Notes under the pieces: model-generated | Seen by the model: the letters and a program-made list of their open reading frames with translations, nothing else | What the model was told of the DNA's origin: nothing | Databases searched by the model: none | In this document: piece by piece, positions 28,101 through 34,825 of the stretch | Position numbering within the stretch: position 1 is the first letter of the stretch | How the letters are laid out: each line of letters starts with the position of its first letter | Translations under genes and position numbers: made by a program | NCBI RefSeq assembly: GCF_014207355.1 | Contig: NZ_JACHEF010000007.1 | Coordinates: forward strand, 310,001 to 374,000 | Reading direction: 5' to 3' | Source: Mesorhizobium sangaii | Lineage (GTDB): Bacteria; Pseudomonadota; Alphaproteobacteria; Rhizobiales; Rhizobiaceae | Length of the DNA: 64,000 bases

Positions 28101-28186
28101 GCGAGGTGGTGCGGCTGACATCGTCGAGGCAGAAGCCGTTCTACTATGTCGGCGGCGTGGAGAACATCGTGCTCGCCGAGCCATGA
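25160..28186 (+). CDS. Secreted WD40-repeat/caspase-fold protease fusion
   Basis: A 1008-residue protein with a signal peptide (MGEAARRLMRACCWLAMAGA, cut near ARA-EEA). Residues ~35-620 are a chain of WD40 repeats, for example ITDLAFTPDGENIVSASNDK with TIRIWDW, and GSADQTLRLWNL. A connecting beta domain (~625-740) is followed by a caspase p20 domain (~745-1005) with catalytic His857 (FVAGHGIN) and Cys909 (LLDTCHAAN). WD40-caspase fusions are known in cyanobacteria and proteobacteria, usually cytoplasmic; here a signal is visible. ATG 25160 is two bases after the preceding stop; the longer frame to 24992 overlaps that gene and lacks the signal at its end. Confidence 0.9.
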   Translation: MGEAARRLMRACCWLAMAGALVVASAARAEEAADFHLDLDTGGHSAQITDLAFTPDGENIVSASNDKTIRIWDWQSGVTLRTIRGYLGNGSDGKIFAVAVSPDGKTIAAGGYFGASLGDKPPYGDIRLFDFGTGKMKAVLKGGDYATYDLAFSPDGKTLAAGGADGVVYLWRLDDRSATGWTLDKKLDADSWHIDKLAFAAAGARLAATTTDNGIRLWDVAKGEEITLPTEAEPLRDISVMALAVSQDGSLLATGNKDGQVQLWHAADGTLLGAMPKQDFLIGSLTFAKGSRLVASCSNRCTDKHRSIVWNIDTGEKVLDYTGHDGTVYASTANADGSLVATAGGTRNAIQVWDPATGERKALLQGVGEPVTAVGIDVANDVIAWSNTNPCPGRVSCPEEQGALDNRLVLPTTERFFDDPQPLTDPGSFARAALTDGQWSLRAREGGKDALENAVLEIANGGNVVRSIENDATNGFVHSAFTLIDDGLGLITGGNDGTLLEYRTATARVSGEFTGHTGEINAMVASEKANLLVTGSADQTLRLWNLKTHELFVSMFFAGSQWIAWMPQGYYYSSDEGDKLIGWQVNQGRDHEGRFIRAGQLKKYLWSPEMVRRAIILRSAKQAVKEMRPGVDNELQKLLQRKPPEFDIRLAADQSKVRDGYVAVEISGAGQAGTDVADFSILSNSRNVGDVTARSVDGNNTIVEVPVENGENTIRITGTNEFGYLTERSVTALARKTEKAEAKGKLYVAVIGVDKYPFLTDACSGHACDLRYPVDDATEFLKVISQKSAPLFSSMETLVLVNREALDEAPDKARQTYSIASADGIMEPDSDTIDDQLADFLDRPGEHDTTIIFVAGHGINIDEDYYFIPTDGRKQDAERWRRSSLVDWSDIQKSVERAKGMRFMLLDTCHAANAFNPRLEKDAQDARIVVFSATAANNTAAELPELGHGVFTYSILEGLRGKARTSDGGVTLFGLADYISREVVRLTSSRQKPFYYVGGVENIVLAEP

Positions 28187-28210
28187 GGGGACCAAGTCTG
28201 CGCCAAGACA

Positions 28211-28254
28211 CCCCCCTCTGTCCTGCCGGACATCTCCCCCTCAAGGGGGGAGAT
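28211..28254 (+). repeat. 44-bp palindromic repeat, copy A
   Basis: It begins CCCCCCTCTGTCCTGCCGGA and ends with a hairpin ATCTCCCCCT-caa-GGGGGGAGAT. It matches copy B (28321-28364, opposite strand) at 41 of 44 positions. The pair could form a long cruciform between the caspase and MEMO-CapA genes. Confidence 0.85.
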
Positions 28255-28320
28255 CGGCTGTTATCTTCGACTTCGGCAATCGTCGACGTTTCAAACGATG
28301 AGCCGGCGACCAAGAGATTA

Positions 28321-28364
28321 ATCTCCCCCCACGAGGGGCAGATGTCCGGCAGGACAGAGGGGGG
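28321..28364 (-). repeat. 44-bp palindromic repeat, copy B, containing the next gene's start codon
   Basis: It is an inverted copy of 28211-28254 with three differences. The ATG at 28342 used by the MEMO-CapA gene lies within it. Confidence 0.85.
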
Positions 28365-30063
28365 CCGTCTCGCGCGACTGTTTCCGGCAATCGCAGCAAT
28401 GCTGTTCTGCCTCTTTACTCCAGCCTTTCACGCCGCCGCCGCGCCCATAATTTGCCCGCCCGGCGCCGAAAACTTCCCGCCCTTCTACGACGACGCCAAA
28501 GTGTTCAAAGATGCCATCGCAAAGGTCGCCGATGTCGAGCCATCGAACCAGCGGCTGACCGGCATCACCGTCCCGCATCATCTCCTGGCCGCCGACCTGG
28601 TGGCGCTGGGTTTCCGGGCGGCGTCCGGCTTCCGCTACAAGCGCATCGTCATCCTGTCGCCGGACCATTTCCACAAGACGCACAAACTGTACGCCACCAC
28701 GCTGCGCGGCTTCGATACCGTGCTTGGCCCCGTCGCCGCCGACGTACAAGCGGTGCGCCAGCTCGAAACGCACGGCGACATGGTCGAGGAGTCCTGCCTG
28801 TTCGACAAGGAACATGGCGTGCGCGCCATGCTGCCGTTCCTGCACCATTACTTCCCGGAGGCGAAAATCGTGCCGGTGGCGATGTCGGTCAAGGCGCGGC
28901 GCGGCGACTGGGACAGGCTGGCCGAGGCTCTGAAGCCGATCGTCGACCAGGACACGCTAGTCGTCGAATCCACCGACTTCTCGCACTATCTGCCGCAGCA
29001 CGAGGCACGGCGCTTCGACCAGCAGACGCTGAACATGCTGGCCGCCGGGTCGCTCGACGGCATCGCGGCGCTTCGCCAGCCCGATCATGCCGATTCCGTC
29101 GGGGCGCTCTACATCCAGACCAGGCTGCAGCGCGAACTGTTCGGCGCCCAGCCGCTGGTCGTCGCCAACGAGAACTCACAGGAACACACGCCGGACTATG
29201 TCGAGCGGACCACCAGTTATATCGTGGCCCTGTTCGGCGCCTTCGCCCCCGGCTTCAACAATCCGGCACGGCCGAAGGACAGGATCTACTATCTCGCCGG
29301 CGACGTGAATTTCGGCCGCGCCATGAAGAAGATACTGGTCCGCGACGGCGTTGCCGACCGGATCGTTGACAGCGTTTTGGCTCTCACCGGTTCACGGCCG
29401 CTGGTCGTCAACCTCGAAGGCGTCATCTTGCCCAACGTGCCGGAAGCGATCGACGACATGACGCTGGCGATGCCGCAAGACCTGGCTATCGACATGCTGA
29501 AGCGGCTGCATGTCGCCGGTGTCGGGCTCGCCAACAATCACGCCTATGATCTCGGCCTGTCAGGCTATGCCGAGACGCTGCGCGCGCTGGACGAGGCCGG
29601 CATCCCGCATTTCGGCCAGGGTGAAACGCTGGCGCTTGCCGATCTCGACCTTGTCGGCCTGACCGACATCGACACCAACGGCTCGAAGAACACCGATCTG
29701 CTGACGCCTGCCCTGCTTGACCGGCTGCTGCACGAAAATGCCGAGCGGCCGGTGGTCGCCTTCGTCCACTGGGGCCGCGAGTACAAGACAGAACCGTCGA
29801 CGCGCGAGGACATGCTTGCCGACCAGATGCGGCTCCGTGGGATCTCGGCCATCGTCGGCGGCCATCCACATGTGTCGAGCGAGGCGATCGTTCCGCTTGC
29901 TGGCGGCGATGTGGCGGAGGTCTATTCGCTCGGCAATTTCCTATTCGACCAGAGCGCCGAGCGGTCGTCCGGATCGATGCTGGAACTGCGCGTCTTCGCC
30001 CAGGGTACGATCTTCACGAGGCTTTTGCCGCTGCCCAACTATTTCGAGATGGGCCGCAAATAG
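28342..30063 (+). CDS. Secreted MEMO (AmmeMemoRadiSam B)-CapA metallophosphoesterase fusion
   Basis: A 573-residue protein with a signal peptide (to about HAAAA-PII, residue ~34). Residues ~40-310 form a MEMO/AmmeMemoRadiSam-system-B domain (GITVPHHLLAADLVALGF, VILSPDHFHK, ESTDFSHYLP). Residues ~315-570 form a CapA-type metallophosphatase domain with AGDVNFGR, VNLEGVI, GLANNHAYDLG, FVHWGREY, GGHPHV and YSLGNFLFDQ. CapA relatives take part in poly-gamma-glutamate or capsule work; MEMO-domain function is unclear. No AMMECR1 or radical-SAM partner is adjacent. The start codon falls inside a repeat; no better start with a basic n-region exists. Confidence 0.85.
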   Translation: MSGRTEGGRLARLFPAIAAMLFCLFTPAFHAAAAPIICPPGAENFPPFYDDAKVFKDAIAKVADVEPSNQRLTGITVPHHLLAADLVALGFRAASGFRYKRIVILSPDHFHKTHKLYATTLRGFDTVLGPVAADVQAVRQLETHGDMVEESCLFDKEHGVRAMLPFLHHYFPEAKIVPVAMSVKARRGDWDRLAEALKPIVDQDTLVVESTDFSHYLPQHEARRFDQQTLNMLAAGSLDGIAALRQPDHADSVGALYIQTRLQRELFGAQPLVVANENSQEHTPDYVERTTSYIVALFGAFAPGFNNPARPKDRIYYLAGDVNFGRAMKKILVRDGVADRIVDSVLALTGSRPLVVNLEGVILPNVPEAIDDMTLAMPQDLAIDMLKRLHVAGVGLANNHAYDLGLSGYAETLRALDEAGIPHFGQGETLALADLDLVGLTDIDTNGSKNTDLLTPALLDRLLHENAERPVVAFVHWGREYKTEPSTREDMLADQMRLRGISAIVGGHPHVSSEAIVPLAGGDVAEVYSLGNFLFDQSAERSSGSMLELRVFAQGTIFTRLLPLPNYFEMGRK

Positions 30064-30070
30064 GCGCGCC

Positions 30071-30225
30071 AGGGTGTGTTGAGATTCAGGTCAGGCCGAG
30101 CTGGAGTCGAAGACGGGCGCGAAGCGACCAAAACCGTGGGTTCCGAGAACCGGAGTACCTGAGCACCGGAAGCGCAGGAAGCTGCCGTTTGCAGGCCGGC
30201 ATCACCTGAATATCAATGCACCCTA
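30071..30225. repeat. Dispersed palindromic element, copy B (between MEMO-CapA and MORN genes)
   Basis: It shares with copy A (2242-2354) the inverted ends AGGGT-N8-ATTCAGGT and ACCTGAAT-N8-ACCCT and the internal blocks GGGTTCCGAGAACCGGAG, GAGCACCGGAA and GCAGGCCGGCATCACCTGAA. It carries extra sequence near its left end and lacks the CGTACTTAAGTACG palindrome. Its right end overlaps the TAG stop of the minus-strand MORN gene. Confidence 0.8.
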
Positions 30226-32055
30226 ACCGCAGCCGACCATGTCGCGAGGCAGATAACAGGCCGCCGGCTCGGTCTTGGTCTCGAACAGCGACTGCTTCGG
30301 CCGGAAATAAAAGAAGGTCACCGGCTTGCTCACGCGCACGCTGCCATCGGCAAAATGCGCGGCAATGCTGAAGCTGTGGATCGACGACATCGACGACCAC
30401 ATCTTCAACCGCGCCGTGTAGGCGCTGATCTTCTTGTTGCCGCGCACCGGCATGGCGATGGTGTAATCATGCTTGCCGATCGGGAATTCGATGTTCTGGT
30501 AGCGCATCGCTTCCGGCGTGCCACCGCCGCCATCGCCACATTCGGCCATCGCTTCCGGGGTCTCGAAAACCGCCATGGTGATAGAGGTGCGGAATGGCTC
30601 GCTCTGCTGGTAGACATGACCTTCGTCATCCGACCAGGAATAGTCGAACTTGCCGATCGCATTCAGCGTCATCGCCTGTTGCATGGTGCCAAGATAGTCG
30701 GCGACCTGGCCGAACTTGATCTTGTTGGTGAGCTGGCTGCGACAGACATTGAGACTGTCCACAGAAGGACAGGGAAACCGCCCCGTCTCCAGGCTGGCCG
30801 TGTCGACGCCAGCCTCAGCGAGCACGCTCTTGATCGACACGTCGACGCCCTCGCCGAAACTGCCGACGTCCTTGCTGAACATGTGGCTGGGATCACCGGT
30901 CGGATTGCCTTCATCGTCGACCATGGTGAACTGGATCGACATCTTCATGTCCTTGGGCTCGCCCCAGCCATTGTTGATGATCGAGAAATCCGGGCGGAAG
31001 CCGACACAGCCGAAATGCTCCGATATCGAGAGCATCGGCTTGCGATAGGCATCGCTGGCGGCGACCTTCATTTCCAGACTGTCGAGCTTGACCCTGGATT
31101 GGTCCGATGTCTTCAGGTCGACCTCGGCAAAGGCCGGCGCGTCCTCCCAGTTCATACCTTCATAGACATTGCTGGTGGTGACCTGGCCGGTGCCGTTCCA
31201 GCTGTCATTGTACTGGTCCGACAGCGGATAGATCGCGATATCCTCGTCGCGCACCAGGTGCTGGTACTGCATATCGGACTGCTGGGTCATGCGCTGGTCG
31301 ACCGTGACGCCGATCTCGACCTTGTCGGCATCGCCGCCGCCGGTCTGCGCCTTGAGCAGCCCGCCGACCCTGGCATCGGCCAGCACGTCGGGGCGCGTTC
31401 CGCCGACCTCCTTGCCCATCGCCCATTGCGACTCGTAGATAGTGCCTCCGGCGAGCCGCGTGCGGCCCTTGCCGTTCTTCAATCCATTGACAAATGAGCC
31501 GGCAAATATCTCACCGGTCCTCAACAGCAGCCGCCCTTCACCATTCGGGCTGCCGGCGACGAACTGACCCTCATAGCGATTGCCGTCGGCGTCGACGTGA
31601 ACGCCCTTGCCGTTGAGTTCCCCGGCAAGCCAATGCCCGTCGAAAACCTCGCCCGATCGCAGCTCGAGCCGGCCTTGCCCGTCGGGCCAGCCATTTCGGA
31701 CATCACCGAAATAGCTGGAATAGATGGTTTTGGGATCATAGCTCGCCGAGCCGCGCACCCGCCACACCAGCCTGCCTTTGCCGTTGATAGTTCCGTCGTC
31801 GGCGATCGTCCGGTCGGGCGACTGGCCGGCCGCCGGCTCCCAGACGAAGTCGAGATTTTTCTCCGGATGGAAATCCCAAGCCCGGACCATCCTTCGCAGC
31901 ACCGAGTGCGTGTCTGCCTGGTAGAGGATCTGCACCCGTTCCGCCCAGGCGCCGCCGGCAGGACCGGTCGCCGGATCGGCGAAGGCCGGCGATAGCATCA
32001 GCGCGGCCAGCATCGATGCGCCCGCGATCCCGAACACTGCCCTTGTCCGCGCCAT
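30223..32055 (-). CDS. Secreted MORN-repeat protein
   Basis: A 610-residue protein with a signal peptide (hydrophobic core AVFGIAGASMLAALMLSPAF, cut at AFA-DPA). Residues ~85-210 carry about five MORN-like repeats (NGWPDGQGRLELRSGEVFDG, GELNGKGVHVDADGNRYEGQ, GSPNGEGRLLLRTGEIFAGS, GLKNGKGRTRLAGGTIYESQ). The remaining ~390 residues are an unrecognised cysteine-containing domain. Bacterial MORN proteins often serve as scaffolds. ATG 32055 with AAAAGGG eight bases upstream was preferred over an in-frame TTG at 32079. It is convergent with the MEMO-CapA gene, and the repeat element fills the gap. Confidence 0.8.
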   Translation of the reverse strand: MARTRAVFGIAGASMLAALMLSPAFADPATGPAGGAWAERVQILYQADTHSVLRRMVRAWDFHPEKNLDFVWEPAAGQSPDRTIADDGTINGKGRLVWRVRGSASYDPKTIYSSYFGDVRNGWPDGQGRLELRSGEVFDGHWLAGELNGKGVHVDADGNRYEGQFVAGSPNGEGRLLLRTGEIFAGSFVNGLKNGKGRTRLAGGTIYESQWAMGKEVGGTRPDVLADARVGGLLKAQTGGGDADKVEIGVTVDQRMTQQSDMQYQHLVRDEDIAIYPLSDQYNDSWNGTGQVTTSNVYEGMNWEDAPAFAEVDLKTSDQSRVKLDSLEMKVAASDAYRKPMLSISEHFGCVGFRPDFSIINNGWGEPKDMKMSIQFTMVDDEGNPTGDPSHMFSKDVGSFGEGVDVSIKSVLAEAGVDTASLETGRFPCPSVDSLNVCRSQLTNKIKFGQVADYLGTMQQAMTLNAIGKFDYSWSDDEGHVYQQSEPFRTSITMAVFETPEAMAECGDGGGGTPEAMRYQNIEFPIGKHDYTIAMPVRGNKKISAYTARLKMWSSMSSIHSFSIAAHFADGSVRVSKPVTFFYFRPKQSLFETKTEPAACYLPRDMVGCG

Positions 32056-32151
32056 CCCTTGAGCCCTTTTGGATGCCAACCCCTTGGCCCTCTAAGCGTA
32101 GTCGGCGAGCCGGCCTCGTGCAAGAGAAGCCGCATAGGAAGCATCGGCATG

Positions 32152-32190
32152 AAAAAGGGCGGCGGGATTGCCCCGCCGCCCTTTTTCTTC
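32152..32190. terminator. Bidirectional Rho-independent terminator
   Basis: The stem AAAAAGGGCGGCGGG pairs with CCCGCCGCCCTTTTT around a 5-base loop. It separates the V8-like protease gene from the MORN gene on the minus strand. Confidence 0.85.
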
Positions 32191-32208
32191 ACAGTGATTA
32201 CGCAGCGA

Positions 32209-33303
32209 TTATTTATACAGGCTGTTGATCCACTGGACGTTGGCGGCGTTCAAGCGCACGGCGGTGTTCGCGTCTGGGCTTTCCGCCACGTTGACACCGG
32301 TGATGATGCGCTGCTTGGAGTTGTTGTCATAGGCATAGACCGAGCTGCCGCTCGACCCCGGGAACGTATCGCAGTCATACTGGAAATATTCCGGAGCGAT
32401 GTTTTCAGCATGCACTTCGCAGTTCGCCTTCCACATCGTGCCCATCGGCTTGTCGCCGGGATAGCCGACGAGGTTGGCGGTGAAGTCGCCGAGATCGTCA
32501 TAGTTGGCGTAGCCCAGCCAGCCGAGGTTGGTGCCGACATCCTGCTTCAGCGTGATGATGCCGAGATCCCACGGGATGACCGAACCATAATAGCCCTGGT
32601 AGTTGTCGATGAAGCCCTGCAGCACGTAGGCGCTCTCATAGGTGAAGGCGCCGAACGGTGCGTCGTCGGCTGTGCTGCCGTTGAGGCCCGGCACGAACAG
32701 GTACTCGGAGAGCCAGTCCTTGTCCTCATGGCTGTAGAGGCAGTGCGCCGCGGTAAGCACCGTGCGCGGGCCGATCAGCGTTGCCGAGCAGCTGCCATAG
32801 TTGCCCGTCTTTGGCGATTTGGCTTCGAGATAGCCGATTGCCGAGAACGGATAGGTCTTGGTGTGCTTGACCTGCTCACGGTCGTCAGTGCCGAAAACCT
32901 GACGGCCGGCTTCGCCTTCGCCAAGATCAGGATCTTCGGTCTTGCGCTTCGCCCCGTCTTTTCCATTGGCCGGCGCATTCAGTTCCTTGATGATAAGATC
33001 CCGCAACGCTTCGCTCGGCTCGATCTTGATCTCCTTGCCATCGGCGGAACGTCCGACGATGCCATAGGATTTGACAGCCGTTGCCTCGTCAGCAAGCGGC
33101 GCGGCGCGGCTGTCTTCGTCAGTCAGCTTCGGCGATGCGATTGGTTTTGCCCGCCCGGGCTTGTAGTCGCCTGACGTTACGTCCCGCATGCTTTCGCCAT
33201 TACCGGCACTGGCGGAGCCAGGATCGGCGGCGAAAACCGGGACTGTCCACATTGCAGTGGAAAGCAATGCGGACGCAATGATAGCGTTTGTCAGTTTTGT
33301 CAT
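32209..33303 (-). CDS. Secreted trypsin-fold serine protease, V8/glutamyl-endopeptidase-like
   Basis: A 364-residue exported protein (signal MTKLTNAIIASALLSTAMWT, cut at VFA-ADP). It has a ~120-residue pro-region rich in charged residues and an S1 protease domain with the triad in TAAHC (His), PWDLGII (Asp) and FPGSSGSSV (Ser). The PGSSGSSV form and the lack of the GDSGGP motif place it in the S1B V8-like group. It probably acts in the periplasm or outside and may be activated by pro-region removal. It is divergent from a second, chymotrypsin-like protease across a 349-bp gap. Confidence 0.9.
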   Translation of the reverse strand: MTKLTNAIIASALLSTAMWTVPVFAADPGSASAGNGESMRDVTSGDYKPGRAKPIASPKLTDEDSRAAPLADEATAVKSYGIVGRSADGKEIKIEPSEALRDLIIKELNAPANGKDGAKRKTEDPDLGEGEAGRQVFGTDDREQVKHTKTYPFSAIGYLEAKSPKTGNYGSCSATLIGPRTVLTAAHCLYSHEDKDWLSEYLFVPGLNGSTADDAPFGAFTYESAYVLQGFIDNYQGYYGSVIPWDLGIITLKQDVGTNLGWLGYANYDDLGDFTANLVGYPGDKPMGTMWKANCEVHAENIAPEYFQYDCDTFPGSSGSSVYAYDNNSKQRIITGVNVAESPDANTAVRLNAANVQWINSLYK

Positions 33304-33652
33304 GGTGAGACTCTCCCAAAAGTCAGCAAGGACTTGATCAAAATAGAGAAATATTGTCGAGATCGTGGTGAAGCCGAAAAATGAGTTTGGTTACCGGCAC
33401 CTGAATCTGATCATCACCCCATGCGGTCTGTCGAAGGCCCCCGCCAAAGACACCCGCGCCGGTATACTGCCCAAATTAATACAACATTGGAATGACAAAT
33501 CGCTTCCACGTAGCCCGTGGGGGGCTATAGGGTTTTGAACGGGTTCCGCGAGGGAACGCGATCCGCGAAGCGACGCCTGGCTTGCTGGCGACTGCTCGCG
33601 GATCATGCGCCGGGGCTGGCTCGTTCGGGAACGTGTCTCAGGAGGATTTCAG
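33304..33652. other. 349-bp divergent gap between two protease genes
   Basis: Both protease promoters must lie here. I see AT-rich patches at about 33340-33365 and 33473-33500 and a small hairpin GTTCC-GCGAG-GGAAC (33542-33556), but no convincing -35/-10 pair and no ORF with a ribosome site other than the flanking genes. Confidence 0.5.
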
Positions 33653-34747
33653 GTGCACATCATCCATCGGTTCAGGCCGATCGTCGCCGCGTCGGCGCTC
33701 GCCATCGCCTCGGCTCTTGCCAACGTCAGTGCCAGCCAGGCGGATGACACCGCCAGGCCCGAAGCGGCGGTCTCGCCGATGAAACGCGTTGCGGAGGCCA
33801 AGGCCAAGGCGGCGGCGGAAAATCCCGACAGCGCCGATCGCGTCTATGGCGGCAACCAGGCCGAAAAAGGCGCCTATCCGTTTCAGGTCGCGCTGCTCAC
33901 CACCGACAGGCTGGACGAGAACCCGGCCTCACAAGCCAATGCACAATTCTGCGGCGGCAGCCTGATCGCGCCGCAATGGGTTCTGACGGCGGCCCACTGC
34001 CTCAACGACAAGGGTCAGCCGATTTCGCCCGACGCCGTTACCGTGCTGACCGGCGCCACCGATCTCAGCGAGGGCAAGCGCCACAAGGTGGTGGAGGTCA
34101 TCGTCAACGAGGGCTACAGCGAGCAGACGCTCGACAACGACCTCGGCCTGCTGCGGCTCGCAGAGCCGGCCGATGCGCCGACCATCAAGGTCACCCATGA
34201 GGCCACACCCGATGCCGGCAAGACCACTGTCACCGGCTGGGGCAAGATGCAGGATGGCACCTTTCCGACCACGCTGATGGTTGCCGACCTCGACCTGCAG
34301 CCGAACACCGCCTGCAACAGCGGCATCAAGGCCATCTATGCCCATGATCTGAAGGCCGCACTTGGTGATCTGTCCCACCGTATGCGTTATTCGGAAAGAG
34401 GCATCGAAGCAGCCGCCAATGCGATTGCCGCCGACATGACCGACCCGCTGACCGGCAACATGATCTGCGCCGGCACCACCAGCGGCGTGCGCGATGCCTG
34501 CAACGGCGACAGCGGCGGTCCGCTGTTCATGACCGGCGCCGACGGCCCGATCCAAGTCGGTGTCGTCAGCTGGGGCGAAGGCCCGGCGGACGGGAGTGCG
34601 GCTTGCGGCCACAAGGACGCCTACGGCATTTACACACGGCTGGCCAACTACACCGGCTGGATCGAGACGAAAATGAAAACGCCGGCGCCGGCGCCGGCAA
34701 AGCCCAAGGCGGGGCTAGGCACCGCCCAGAAACCGGCCACGCCCTGA
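33653..34747 (+). CDS. Secreted chymotrypsin-like serine protease (S1A)
   Basis: A 364-residue exported protease. The GTG start at 33653 follows GGAGG with seven-base spacing, and gives the signal VHIIHRFRPIVAASALAIAS, cut at SQA-DDT. The mature end is preceded by a short pro-segment ending ADRVYGGNQAEKGAYPFQVA, the classical R-[IV]-x-GG activation site. The triad is TAAHC, LDNDLGLLRL and GDSGGPLF. There is an insertion of ~50 residues before the Ser and a Pro/Ala-rich tail (~340-364). Trypsin-like zymogens are uncommon in alphaproteobacteria. A terminator follows at 34772. Confidence 0.92.
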   Translation: MHIIHRFRPIVAASALAIASALANVSASQADDTARPEAAVSPMKRVAEAKAKAAAENPDSADRVYGGNQAEKGAYPFQVALLTTDRLDENPASQANAQFCGGSLIAPQWVLTAAHCLNDKGQPISPDAVTVLTGATDLSEGKRHKVVEVIVNEGYSEQTLDNDLGLLRLAEPADAPTIKVTHEATPDAGKTTVTGWGKMQDGTFPTTLMVADLDLQPNTACNSGIKAIYAHDLKAALGDLSHRMRYSERGIEAAANAIAADMTDPLTGNMICAGTTSGVRDACNGDSGGPLFMTGADGPIQVGVVSWGEGPADGSAACGHKDAYGIYTRLANYTGWIETKMKTPAPAPAKPKAGLGTAQKPATP

Positions 34748-34771
34748 AGTGAAGGCAATTCGCTTTACATG

Positions 34772-34806
34772 AAAAACGGCGGGAAAGGGTCCCGCCGTTT
34801 TATTTT
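34772..34806. terminator. Bidirectional Rho-independent terminator
   Basis: AAAACGGCGGGA and TCCCGCCGTTTT flank a 5-base loop with T-rich tails on both strands. It serves the protease gene on the plus strand and the aldo/keto reductase gene on the minus strand. Confidence 0.88.
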
Positions 34807-34825
34807 GCCGGCTTACCTGGCGGGT

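Noticed and set aside
33405..33420. CACCTGAAT resembling the end of the dispersed element
   Set aside because: Only the short ACCTGAAT core matches; neither the opposite end nor internal blocks are present.
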